Below the pieces are notes generated by a model. The model worked only from the letters and a program-made list of their open reading frames with translations. It made no database searches and had not been told where the DNA came from. DNA of 64,000 bases, taken from contig NZ_CP040814.1 of the NCBI RefSeq assembly GCF_019443965.1, positions 2,356,001 to 2,420,000 of the forward strand. Direction: 5' to 3'. The translations under genes and the position numbers were made by a program. How positions within the stretch are numbered: the stretch's first letter is position 1; every line of letters begins with the position of its first letter. This document shows, in pieces, positions 52,082 to 60,431 of the stretch. The DNA is from Salinibacterium sp. M195 (lineage in GTDB: Bacteria > Actinomycetota > Actinomycetes > Actinomycetales > Microbacteriaceae).

Positions 52082-52803
52082 GCGACCCCCAGCAATTCTT
52101 TCGTCAGAGCTTCATTGCCCAAGAGTTCTTCGGCACCACCGTCATAAACAACGCGACCACCCTCGAGCACAATCACCTTCTGGGCGAGCATCCGCACAAC
52201 CTGCAAGTTCTGTTCCACCAACAGCACCGGCACAGTTGCGGCGGCGCGCTCGAGTGCTCGCGCGACATCCATCACGATGAGCGGCGCGAGGCCCTTGGTC
52301 GGCTCGTCAACGAGCAACACCCGGTTCTCGTTGACGAGAGCGCGAGCCAGCGACACCATCTGCTGCTGGCCTCCCGAGAGAGTGCCAGCCAACTGGCCGG
52401 AACGCTCAGTGAGATCAGGAAAAAGTTCTTCGATAAGCTGACGGTTCGGTGAAGAGTTGCGCTCCGCCAGGCGCAGATTTTCTGCGACCGTCAGCGAGGC
52501 GAACACCTCACGGTCTTCAGGGACATAACCGACACCGCGCTGCACAATGCGGTGCGTAGGTTCGCGGTCAACGCGCTCCCCCGCAATCGTCACCTCACCC
52601 GAGCGTTCGATGAGCCCCAGGATCGCCCGCAGCGTGCTCGTCTTTCCGACGCCATTGCGGCCCAAGAGAGCCGTCACCCCTACGGGAAGCATCTCGAAGC
52701 TCACCGATTCAACAACCTGCTGGCCGTCAATGCTGGCGTTGAGATCAGAAACCGTCAGGATCGAATCCGTCACCGTCGGCGTAACACCGGTCGACTCAGT
52801 CAT
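52078..52803 (-). CDS. Branched-chain-type ABC transporter ATPase (LivF-like)
   Basis: The 241-residue product has Walker A GRNGVGKTS near residue 48, the Q-loop region GYVPEDREVFASLTVAENL, the signature LSGGQQQMVSLARALV near 143 and Walker B VLLVDEPTKGL. The GxVPEDRxVFxxLTVxENL wording is LivF-specific. It powers the island's importer together with the LivG-like ATPase. Confidence 0.92.
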   Translation of the reverse strand: MTESTGVTPTVTDSILTVSDLNASIDGQQVVESVSFEMLPVGVTALLGRNGVGKTSTLRAILGLIERSGEVTIAGERVDREPTHRIVQRGVGYVPEDREVFASLTVAENLRLAERNSSPNRQLIEELFPDLTERSGQLAGTLSGGQQQMVSLARALVNENRVLLVDEPTKGLAPLIVMDVARALERAAATVPVLLVEQNLQVVRMLAQKVIVLEGGRVVYDGGAEELLGNEALTKELLGVA

Positions 52804-53555
52804 AGTGGAGCTCCCAAATAAGCCTTCTGCACCGCTTCGTCTGCCATAACAGCGTCAGGGGTGTCGCAGGCGAGTAACTGGCCATGGTGCATAACCGCAA
52901 CGCGGTCTACCAGGCCGAGGACGACATCCATATGATGTTCGACCATGAGAACCGTGCGCCCCGACTGATGAACCTGGCGAATCACTTCGGTGAGCCCGGC
53001 AACATCGCCAGAGGCGACGCCGGCCATCGGCTCGTCGAGAAGGATGACGCTGGGGTCAGTGGCCAGAAGCATCGCGATTTCTAGTTTGCGTTTGTCACCG
53101 TGGGAAAGAACCCCGGCCACCGTCTCGCTGTGATGGCTGAGACCCACCTCGTCGAGTCGGGCTCGAGCGATTGTTGTTGCTTTGTCGTTCGACCGCGGAA
53201 AGCGCAGTACTGATGTTGCGCCGCCCAATTTCACTTGCGCAGCGAGCCGAACATTCTCTCGCGCGCTCAGGGCCGGGAAGAGACTGGAAGTTTGAAAAGT
53301 TCTGCCGAGCCCAGCCCGGGCCCGCGCATCAATGGTCTGATTCGTGACATCACGCCCCTCCAAAGTGACGGCTCCGGTGGTAGGAGTCATCACCCCAGAG
53401 ATGAGATTGAAAAGCGTGGTTTTTCCGGCCCCATTCGGGCCGATCACGCCGAGCATCTCACCCTGGCCGATCGAGAGTGACACGTCATCGATGATGACGG
53501 CACCCCCGATCGTGAGTGCAAGGTGCTCGACCGTGAGCACGGGCTGGTTCGACAT
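52800..53555 (-). CDS. Branched-chain-type ABC transporter ATPase (LivG-like)
   Basis: The 251-residue product has Walker A GPNGAGKTTLFNLISG near residue 38, the LivG-type GLGRTFQTSSLFPALSARENV, signature LSHGDKRKLEIAMLLATDP near 150 and Walker B VILLDEPMAGV. Start ATG at 53555; it ends in an ATGA overlap with the LivF-like gene. Confidence 0.92.
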   Translation of the reverse strand: MSNQPVLTVEHLALTIGGAVIIDDVSLSIGQGEMLGVIGPNGAGKTTLFNLISGVMTPTTGAVTLEGRDVTNQTIDARARAGLGRTFQTSSLFPALSARENVRLAAQVKLGGATSVLRFPRSNDKATTIARARLDEVGLSHHSETVAGVLSHGDKRKLEIAMLLATDPSVILLDEPMAGVASGDVAGLTEVIRQVHQSGRTVLMVEHHMDVVLGLVDRVAVMHHGQLLACDTPDAVMADEAVQKAYLGAPL

Positions 53556-53569
53556 CGTTAGTGAGTTGC

Positions 53570-54760
53570 TTACTCTGCGATGGGCGGAGTGACGGCGTCA
53601 GCATCGACGGCCTCGATCAGCTCAGGAATCCACGAGTCGCCATCAGCGACAAGCGAGACCTGGAACATCGGCTGGATCATGGCGTGGTCTTCGGCGCGAA
53701 CCGTGATCTCGCCCTTGACCGAATCGAAGGTCCAGCCTTCGAGCGCCGCAATCATGGCATCAACATCGTCGCCACCTTCACGTACTGCCTGAACAACCAT
53801 CTGAGCCGCAACGAAACCGTCAGGAGAGAACAGGTCAGCCTGCTTGCCTTCTGCTTCGAGGTAGCTCACCATCGCCGTGTTGGCGTCGTTGTCTGTCGCA
53901 CCACCGAAGTAGTGGTTGAGGAAGCTGATCTTGTCACTCGCGGGGCCATAAGCACCGTAGGTCGAGACGTCGCCAAGACCGGTAGCTACGGGAACGCTGT
54001 CGAATACGCCCTGTTGGCTGAGTGCCTGCCACATTGCGCCGGAGGTTGCTCCAGCCCACGCAACGAACACGAGGTCTGGTTGCGTGTCAACGATCTGCTG
54101 AGCGAATGGGGTGAACTCTGTTGCATCTTCCGGAACGAGCAAGCTCGTTACTTCTGCGCCCTGCCCACCAAGAACGGCGGTTGCAGCGGCAACGTTGCCC
54201 TGGCCGAATGCCGTGTCCTGACCGAAGACGAGAACAGACTTACCGGCAGGATCGCCAATGAAAGTTCCGGCAGTCGCGACGTCTTGGTAGCTCTGGCGAC
54301 CAGAACGGAAGGTGTAGTCGTTCACTCCGGTGATGCCGTCTGCCGCTGCGGGGCCGGAGATGTACAGAATCTTGTTCTGTTCGGCCTGTTCGGCAATCGC
54401 TAGGGCGATTCCGGAGGAGACGGTACCGATGATGATCTTCTGACCTTGACCGATCACGTCTTTCGCTGCGGTAACCGCCTTATCGGCGTCTCCCGCATCA
54501 TCCGTGATCTCAATGTTGAGCTCGCGGCCATCGACGGCGCCTGTGCCGTCCGTGGCGTAGTCGAGACCGGCGTCGAAGCCCGCGAGGTAGGCCTCACCGT
54601 ACGCCGCGAGCGGGCCGGTCTGAGAAGTAATGATTGAGATATCAACGGGGGCGAGTTCATCTCCCCCGGATCCGCTATCAACGCTGGGGGCACAGCCTGC
54701 CAGTGTGAGTGCAACCGTCGCAATTAACGCCGGAGCGAGGTACTTTTTATTGACCCGCAT
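53570..54760 (-). CDS. Lipoprotein substrate-binding component of the island importer
   Basis: The 396-residue product has a lipoprotein signal peptide with the lipobox LAGC and Cys23 as lipidated residue, then a type I periplasmic-binding-protein fold (Peripla_BP_6/LivJ-like): ISIITSQTGPLAAYGEAYLAGFDAGLDY, NIEITDDAGDADKAV, IIGTVSSGIALAIAEQAEQNKI and FVAWAGATSGAMWQAL. Such proteins bind amino acids, but also aromatic or short acids, amides and urea; the ligand is unknown here. It is the first gene of the operon, with AGGAAAGG before its ATG and a strong promoter upstream. Confidence 0.9.
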   Translation of the reverse strand: MRVNKKYLAPALIATVALTLAGCAPSVDSGSGGDELAPVDISIITSQTGPLAAYGEAYLAGFDAGLDYATDGTGAVDGRELNIEITDDAGDADKAVTAAKDVIGQGQKIIIGTVSSGIALAIAEQAEQNKILYISGPAAADGITGVNDYTFRSGRQSYQDVATAGTFIGDPAGKSVLVFGQDTAFGQGNVAAATAVLGGQGAEVTSLLVPEDATEFTPFAQQIVDTQPDLVFVAWAGATSGAMWQALSQQGVFDSVPVATGLGDVSTYGAYGPASDKISFLNHYFGGATDNDANTAMVSYLEAEGKQADLFSPDGFVAAQMVVQAVREGGDDVDAMIAALEGWTFDSVKGEITVRAEDHAMIQPMFQVSLVADGDSWIPELIEAVDADAVTPPIAE

Positions 54761-54798
54761 GATGGGACCTTTCCTGCTGCCTTAGGAGGATTGTGATC

Positions 54799-54823
54799 TG
54801 AACCTGAGACCCGGTTCAGGTTT
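54799..54823. promoter_or_regulatory. Probable TetR operator between divergent island units
   Basis: AACCTGA (54801-54807) and TCAGGTT (54816-54822) form a perfect inverted repeat with an 8-base spacer; TGAACC (54799-54804) and GGTTCA (54813-54818) form a second, overlapping one. It lies just downstream of the operon's -10 element, at the expected start of transcription, and upstream of the thiolase gene. Confidence 0.6.
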
Positions 54824-54828
54824 CATGT

Positions 54829-54857
54829 AGCCTATGGTTGCTCAACCTCGCTGTCAA
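54829..54857 (-). promoter_or_regulatory. Promoter of the 12-gene catabolic operon
   Basis: On the minus strand a perfect -35 TTGACA (54852-54857) and -10 TAGGCT (54829-54834) are 17 bases apart. Transcription should start near 54822, inside the inverted repeat, leaving a leader of about 60 bases. Confidence 0.75.
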
Positions 54858-54886
54858 CACGGCGCACCAACAAAGGAGTTTGCACA

Positions 54887-56083
54887 GTGGCCAACACCCC
54901 TGCACCCAACGATGTAGTAATCCTTTCCGCAACACGCACCCCACAAGGGAAACTGCGCGGACAACTCGGTTCCCTCACGGCCGTTGAGCTCGGCGCAGTC
55001 GCACTCCGCGCCGCCGTCGAGCGTTCAGGTGTGAACGTCGACGACATCGACCAGGTCATCTTCGGTCAAGTAATTCAGGCGGGCGCCGGTCAGAACCCTG
55101 CCAGGCAAACGTCCATCGCTGCCGGCCTCGCGTGGAAAACTCCCACCGTCACCGTGAACAAAGTCTGCCTGTCAGGACTTGCCGCAATTGTGGATGCTGC
55201 GCGCCTCATCCGACTCGGCGAAGCCAATGTTGTTGCTGCCGGTGGTCAAGAATCCATGACCAACGCACCGCACGTGCTGCCAGGGTCACGCATGGGATGG
55301 GCTTACGGCACTGTCTCTGCGCTCGACTCTGCCGCTCACGATGCGCTCACTGACGCGTTTGACGCCGAATCAATGGGCGCAAGCACCGAACGTCACAATG
55401 GTCGCCTGAACATCGGTCGCACCGAGCAAGACGAAATCGCCGCTGCGTCGCACCAGCGTGCAGCTGCCGCCATTGAGGCCGGCGTTTTCGTCGACGAAAT
55501 CGCTCCCGTCACCATCCCCCAGCGCAAGGGGGATGATTTGGTGCTCGATACGGATGAGGGCGTGCGCGCCAACACCACCGTCGAGACCCTCGCTGGCCTT
55601 CGTCCCGCATTCGATCCTGCCGGAACCATCACTGCCGGAAACTCGTCGCCGCTGAGCGACGGCGCCTCGGCCGTTATCCTGGCCAGCCGCGCTTGGGCAG
55701 AAGAACACGGTCTCACCTGGCTCGCCGTTCTCGACCGCTCCGGCCACGTCGCCGGCCCTGATAACTCGTTGCACTCGCAACCCGCTCGCGCTATTGCGGC
55801 AGCACTGGAGAACGCTGGGTGGAGCGCAAGCGACCTCGACTTTGCCGAGATCAACGAAGCCTTCGCGGCCGTAAGCCTCCGCTCAACGGCGGAACTTGGG
55901 CTCAGCCACGACATCGTGAACATTCACGGTGGAGCGATCGCAATCGGGCACCCCGTTGGGGCATCCGGAGCGCGACTAGTCGTGCACGCCGCCCACGAGC
56001 TCGCACGCCGCGGCTCAGGCCGCGCTGCCGTAGCCCTGTGCGGTGGCGGCGGGCAGGGCGACGCGCTTCTCCTGACGCGCTAG
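54887..56083 (+). CDS. Acetyl-CoA C-acetyltransferase (thiolase)
   Basis: The 398-residue product is a full-length degradative thiolase. The nucleophilic Cys is in TVNKVCLSGLAAI near residue 90, the second set of motifs is NEAFAAVSL near 324, GGAIAIGHPVGASGAR with the catalytic His near 354, and the C-terminal CGGGGQGDAL Cys near 384. It should cleave acetoacetyl-CoA to two acetyl-CoA and so finish the pathway encoded by the divergent operon. GTG start, with AAGGAG upstream. It is convergent with rseP after a 14-base gap. Confidence 0.92.
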   Translation: MANTPAPNDVVILSATRTPQGKLRGQLGSLTAVELGAVALRAAVERSGVNVDDIDQVIFGQVIQAGAGQNPARQTSIAAGLAWKTPTVTVNKVCLSGLAAIVDAARLIRLGEANVVAAGGQESMTNAPHVLPGSRMGWAYGTVSALDSAAHDALTDAFDAESMGASTERHNGRLNIGRTEQDEIAAASHQRAAAAIEAGVFVDEIAPVTIPQRKGDDLVLDTDEGVRANTTVETLAGLRPAFDPAGTITAGNSSPLSDGASAVILASRAWAEEHGLTWLAVLDRSGHVAGPDNSLHSQPARAIAAALENAGWSASDLDFAEINEAFAAVSLRSTAELGLSHDIVNIHGGAIAIGHPVGASGARLVVHAAHELARRGSGRAAVALCGGGGQGDALLLTR

Positions 56084-56097
56084 CGAATCGGCTGTGG

Positions 56098-57426
56098 TTA
56101 GAAGAACGAGATCGGTTTGACGATGTCGGCGTAGACCAAAAGCAACGTCATCGCGCCGAGAAGAACCACGACAACAAGCGTCAACGGGATTACCTTGGCG
56201 GTATCCACCGGGCCTGGATCGGGCTTACCGAATAGCTTCGCAAAGAAACGCCGAACGCCTTCATACAGCGCGCCGAGAACATGACCTCCGTCGAGAGGCA
56301 TGAGCGGCACGAGGTTAAAGACGAAAAGCGCAACGTTGAGCGACCCGATAAGCCCGATCAAGGTAGCGACTCGATCAGCAACCGGTGCAGAATCTAAGCT
56401 CGCAATCTCGCCAGCAATACGGCCAACGCCAACCACGCCGATGGGGCCGTTGGGATCACGCTCACCAGGACCGAACGCCGCAGTGGCAACATCGACCATG
56501 CGCTGGGGAAGATGCAGAATCACATTGCCAACCGCAACAACGTTGTCACCAACAGCAGGCAGAACCGCAGTCACCGGCTGTCGAACATTCTCCACTGCCG
56601 AGCCAATTCCCAAGAAACCGTACTCTTCAGTCAGAGGTTCGCCAGCAGCATCCTCGGCAATTTGGCCGCGATCGTCGAAAACATAGCGTTCGGTGAGCAA
56701 GGGCTCGGTCAGCAGCGTAACTTCGGCACCATCTCGCTCTACGACGACGGTTAATTCTGCGCCCGCAGCCGCGCGAATGTACTCGGTCGCTTCAGCCCAG
56801 GTCTCTACAGGCTCGCCATCCATCGACACCAATCGATCGCCAGGAAGCATCCCCGCGGCAAAGCCTGGCGCTTCAGGATCAGTGCTCTCGCAGGTTTGAC
56901 GATCGGCCGTTGCTGGCAGGACACACTCCGAGACACTACTAATCGTCGTCGTGGTCTGAGCAGACCCGAAACCCATCAGGAGAACCGCGAACATCACGAT
57001 GGCAATAAGAAGGTTCATCACCGGACCACCGAGCATGATGATGACGCGCTTGAAGACCGGCAAATTATAGAAAGCCCGCGACTCGTCGACATCAACCAAC
57101 GTGTCTGCACTTGCGGTGCGGGCATCCTGAACCAAAGTCTGGAATATGCCTGTCGTGGAGCTGCGGCTTCCCGCATTCACTTTGCTCGGAGGGTACATTC
57201 CCGCCATCGCAATGTAGCCGCCCAAGGGGATCGCCTTGAACCCATACTCCGTCTCGCCGCGCTTACGCGAGAAAATCGTCGGTCCAAATCCGATCATGTA
57301 CTGGCTTACGCGCACACCAAAGAGCTTCGCCGGCAATAGATGGCCTATCTCGTGCAGGCCTATTGAGACAGCAAGCCCGACGACAACAACCAGGATGCCG
57401 AGAATATACAAGAGCACGTTTTCCAC
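56098..57426 (-). CDS. rseP: Site-2 intramembrane metalloprotease RseP/Rip1
   Basis: The 442-residue product has four membrane helices, the zinc motif HEIGHL (His25, Glu26, His29), one PDZ domain (about 190-260, with PGFAAGMLPGDRLVSMDGEPV) and the C-terminal FNLVPLMPLDGGH active-site motif. In mycobacteria the homologue Rip1 cuts anti-sigma factors. It lies downstream of dxr as in most actinobacteria. The GTG start is 6 bases after TATTCT, without Shine-Dalgarno. Confidence 0.93.
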   Translation of the reverse strand: MENVLLYILGILVVVVGLAVSIGLHEIGHLLPAKLFGVRVSQYMIGFGPTIFSRKRGETEYGFKAIPLGGYIAMAGMYPPSKVNAGSRSSTTGIFQTLVQDARTASADTLVDVDESRAFYNLPVFKRVIIMLGGPVMNLLIAIVMFAVLLMGFGSAQTTTTISSVSECVLPATADRQTCESTDPEAPGFAAGMLPGDRLVSMDGEPVETWAEATEYIRAAAGAELTVVVERDGAEVTLLTEPLLTERYVFDDRGQIAEDAAGEPLTEEYGFLGIGSAVENVRQPVTAVLPAVGDNVVAVGNVILHLPQRMVDVATAAFGPGERDPNGPIGVVGVGRIAGEIASLDSAPVADRVATLIGLIGSLNVALFVFNLVPLMPLDGGHVLGALYEGVRRFFAKLFGKPDPGPVDTAKVIPLTLVVVVLLGAMTLLLVYADIVKPISFF

Positions 57427-57438
57427 TCGCTAAGAATA
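57427..57438 (-). promoter_or_regulatory. -10 element TATTCT, leaderless GTG start of rseP
   Basis: TATTCT (57433-57438) ends 6 bases before the GTG at 57426. Confidence 0.5.
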
Positions 57439-57515
57439 GCCACGCGCACCGACGCCGACCTGTGCCAGCGCTGTGGAAGGCGAATAACCACCCCAGATTG
57501 GGGTAGTTCTGACGC

Positions 57516-58598
57516 TCAACGACGCGCTACTACGACCAAATCTGCTTCACGGCGAGCCCAAGCTTCGGCCTCGATCAGCGCCTCAAGGGTCAATTCAGTC
57601 GCTTCGTGGCTCTGCACCACCTGGTCGACGACATCCAAAATATCAAGGTAGCCAATCGCACCAGCGTGGAACGCATGCACCGCTTGCTCGTTTGCCGCAT
57701 TGAATACGGCCGGGAACGTCACACCAGCGGCACCCACGGCTTTGGCCATGTCGACGGCAGGAAAAACCTCACTATCGAGCGGCTCGAAATTCCAGGTGCT
57801 GACGGTGGTCCAATCCAGCGGAGCGCCGACGCCAGCCACTCGGTGTGGCCAGTCAAGACCGAGCGAGATAGGAAGACGCATATCGGGCGGACTTGCCTGC
57901 GCGATCGTCGACCCATCGACAAATTCGACCATTGAATGGACGATAGATTGCGGATGCACCGTGACAGCAATCTGGTCATAGGGAATATCGAACAGCAAAT
58001 GCGCCTCAATCACCTCAAGGCCCTTATTGACCAAGGTTGACGAGTTGGTAGTGACCACCAGCCCCATATCCCAGGTCGGATGCGCCAAAGCCTCTTGGGG
58101 AGTCACATTACGAAGCGAGTCCCGAGTGCGACCGCGAAACGGGCCGCCGGATGCCGTCAACACGAGTCGACGCACTTCGGAATGTTCGCCAGAGCGCAAC
58201 GCTTGCGCGATCGCCGAGTGCTCAGAATCAACCGGCACGATCTGCCCTGGCCTAGCTCGCGACATCACTAAATCGCCGCCAACGATCAGGCTTTCCTTGT
58301 TGGCTAAAGCCAACACTGCTCCTGAATCAAGGGCTGCGAGCGTAGGACCGAGCCCTACCGACCCTGTGATGCCGTTGACAACAACGTCGGCAGAAACATC
58401 CCGCACCAACTGCGCTGCTTGCTCAGCACCGAAGGCGATGTGCTTCACACCGAAGCGCTCCGCCTGTTCTTCAACGAGCTGTCTATTTGACCCAGCCGCG
58501 AGCCCCACTACCTCGAAACGGTCACGATTTGCCTCAACAACATCGAGGGTTTGCGTACCGATCGAGCCAGTGGAACCCAGTAAAATTATCTTGCGCAT
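57516..58598 (-). CDS. dxr: 1-deoxy-D-xylulose 5-phosphate reductoisomerase
   Basis: The 360-residue product makes 2-C-methyl-D-erythritol 4-phosphate, the second step of the non-mevalonate pathway. NADPH-binding [13 protein letters not shown] is at residues 8-20; the metal and substrate residues are in [12 protein letters not shown] near 120, ASGGPFRG near 150 and [10 protein letters not shown] near 168. With ispG it forms the isoprenoid part of this region. ATG start 6 bases after TAAGGT. Confidence 0.96.
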   Translation of the reverse strand: MRKIILLGSTGSIGTQTLDVVEANRDRFEVVGLAAGSNRQLVEEQAERFGVKHIAFGAEQAAQLVRDVSADVVVNGITGSVGLGPTLAALDSGAVLALANKESLIVGGDLVMSRARPGQIVPVDSEHSAIAQALRSGEHSEVRRLVLTASGGPFRGRTRDSLRNVTPQEALAHPTWDMGLVVTTNSSTLVNKGLEVIEAHLLFDIPYDQIAVTVHPQSIVHSMVEFVDGSTIAQASPPDMRLPISLGLDWPHRVAGVGAPLDWTTVSTWNFEPLDSEVFPAVDMAKAVGAAGVTFPAVFNAANEQAVHAFHAGAIGYLDILDVVDQVVQSHEATELTLEALIEAEAWARREADLVVVARR

Positions 58599-58610
58599 TC
58601 CGCTACCTTA
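58599..58610 (-). promoter_or_regulatory. -10 element TAAGGT, leaderless start of dxr
   Basis: TAAGGT (58605-58610) lies 6 bases before the ATG at 58598; no other ribosome-binding site is visible. Confidence 0.5.
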
Positions 58611-58649
58611 GCGAGACTGCACCAACCGACGGCGTCGACGACGCCTGAG

Positions 58650-59630
58650 CTAGCCGACACCCAGAATGTCAACAACGAACACGATGGTGTCAGTGCCGCT
58701 GATGTTCGCACCCTCGCTACCGGCCTCGCCGTAGCCTTCACTTGGCGGCAGAACCGCGAGGATCTGCGAGCCAACCTGTTGGCCTTCGAGTGCTGCCTTA
58801 AAACCTGTGACAACGCCGCCAGTGTTGAACTGTCTCGGAGCTCCAGTGCTCCAGCTCTCGTCGAAGACTTCACCTGTCGTCCAGTTCATTCCCACGTAGT
58901 GAACAACAACTTCGGAATTTTCTTCAATTGTTGCGCCATCACCCTGCTTGAGCACAGCGATCTCGAGCGTGGAGGGTGGATCTGTCGACGGAATCGTGAT
59001 AGTCGGAGTGCCGTCTTCCGCTAGTTCCACAGTGGGAAGACCATCAACTGCGGGCTGGTCTTCGCCATCAGCGCGGGGAAGCGCTGGGTCAGCAGGAGGA
59101 TCGACAGACACGACGTCGATAACAAAGACAACGTCTTCATCGGCGGTCAAACCGAACTGTGTACGTGCTTCCTCGGTGAACGACTCGGCGAGGGGCAAAA
59201 CGCCGACAACACGAGTGCCCGCTGTTGCGCACTGAATCAGCTTGACAATGCCAGGAATGGTTTGAGCCTCATCCACAACGATCGGAGCAATGTTTTCGGG
59301 GTCATAGACGCTCGGGGTGACTTCCTCTCCCGTTGCTCCGCTGTACATGGCGAAATTCACATTGGCGACAGCACCCGCTTCCGCAACAACGTCGCCGTCA
59401 CCCTCAATCACGAGCGAGCGTTCTGTCGTAGTGACCTCAGTAGGGAAATCGATTGTTACCTCTGGCTTCGCGCCAAAGTCGCCGCTCACGTCGATCGCTT
59501 CCGACGCTGCACCAGATGCTGTGACCGAGCAATCACCTGAATTGTCAGCCATCGTCGAGTCGGCGGGGGTGCATGCCGCCAGAGAGGCAACCACACCGAG
59601 GGACAGGAAGAACGGAATCGCTTTACGCAC
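58650..59630 (-). CDS. FKBP-type peptidyl-prolyl isomerase lipoprotein
   Basis: The 326-residue product has a lipoprotein signal with Cys20 in SLAAC, a diverged FKBP-like domain (about 75-185) and a canonical C-terminal FKBP domain (about 215-326) with VVVHYVGMNWTTGEVFDESW, GFKAALEGQQVGSQ and ILAVLPPSEGYGE. It should catalyse prolyl isomerisation on the outer face of the membrane. Only the second domain keeps the aromatic active-site residues. GTG start with AAAGG upstream; it lies 51 bases before dxr on the same strand. Confidence 0.9.
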   Translation of the reverse strand: MRKAIPFFLSLGVVASLAACTPADSTMADNSGDCSVTASGAASEAIDVSGDFGAKPEVTIDFPTEVTTTERSLVIEGDGDVVAEAGAVANVNFAMYSGATGEEVTPSVYDPENIAPIVVDEAQTIPGIVKLIQCATAGTRVVGVLPLAESFTEEARTQFGLTADEDVVFVIDVVSVDPPADPALPRADGEDQPAVDGLPTVELAEDGTPTITIPSTDPPSTLEIAVLKQGDGATIEENSEVVVHYVGMNWTTGEVFDESWSTGAPRQFNTGGVVTGFKAALEGQQVGSQILAVLPPSEGYGEAGSEGANISGTDTIVFVVDILGVG

Positions 59631-59778
59631 AAGAACCTTTCACAGCAACAACAAGAAGCACCAATACTCCCGCACTCTTGCTGTGCGTAGCGTGTGGAAT
59701 CGCCGAGCGGTTCACGATCAGAGCATGCGGCCCGATCGCCCGTCATTAACCCGTCGCTCGCCTCTCATTAGCCCGTTG

Positions 59779-60249
59779 CTAGCCCTCGACGATGATGCGG
59801 GGTTGGTGCAGCACCGGAAAGTTCACTGATGACGCAATGAAACACTTTTTGTTTGCCTCAGTGTGCGCATCCATCGCGTCGTCTACGCTCCCTGCAGAGA
59901 TCGTCACAACGGGCCGCAAAGTCACCGAGGTGAAATGCCCACCACCGTTATCGGTCTGCTTCATCGTGCCCGAAACTTCATCGTGGTATGCCGTGACCAC
60001 TATTCCGCGCTTGACGGCGACGTGTAGGTAGCTCAACATGTGGCACTGACTGAGCGCCGCGATGAGCAACTCTTCCGGATTCCAGCGGTCGGCAGAGCCG
60101 TGAAAAACCCGTGCACTTGACCCATCAATACTGTGCTTGCCGACAGCGGTGATCTCGTTATGCCGCGAATAGCCCCGATACTCCCGGGTGCCCTCGCCAA
60201 GATTTCCCGACCATTGCAGCCGCACTTCAAAATTGTGATCGATGTTCAT
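59779..60249 (-). CDS. OsmC/Ohr-family peroxiredoxin-like protein
   Basis: From the ATG at 60249 the product has 156 residues. It contains the OsmC fold with paired Cys, one in LLIAALSQCHMLSYLHVA near residue 59 and one in EANKKCFIASSVNFPV near 134, at the spacing of the YhfA/OsmC-like branch that reduces organic peroxides. GAGGGAG lies upstream of this ATG; the frame extends 12 residues further without need. Monocistronic. Confidence 0.87.
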   Translation of the reverse strand: MNIDHNFEVRLQWSGNLGEGTREYRGYSRHNEITAVGKHSIDGSSARVFHGSADRWNPEELLIAALSQCHMLSYLHVAVKRGIVVTAYHDEVSGTMKQTDNGGGHFTSVTLRPVVTISAGSVDDAMDAHTEANKKCFIASSVNFPVLHQPRIIVEG

Positions 60250-60419
60250 AGCAATCTCCCTCACCAACATCTGGGCCGACGCCAACCGTTACGGCACCTA
60301 GCCGCAGCACGTCTTGCGATTCCACCGTAGCCTTTCGGCTTGTGACTGGCCGAGTCTGTGCAGCAAATTCGCATGCGCAAACGCCTCCCGGACGCACGCG
60401 AAACGCTCGCGGATGCCGC

Positions 60420-60431
60420 TAACGTAGGGAT
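60420..60431 (+). promoter_or_regulatory. -10 element TAACGT, leaderless GTG start of the asparaginase gene
   Basis: TAACGT (60420-60425) ends 6 bases before the GTG at 60432. AGGGA is too close to the start to work as a Shine-Dalgarno. Confidence 0.5.
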
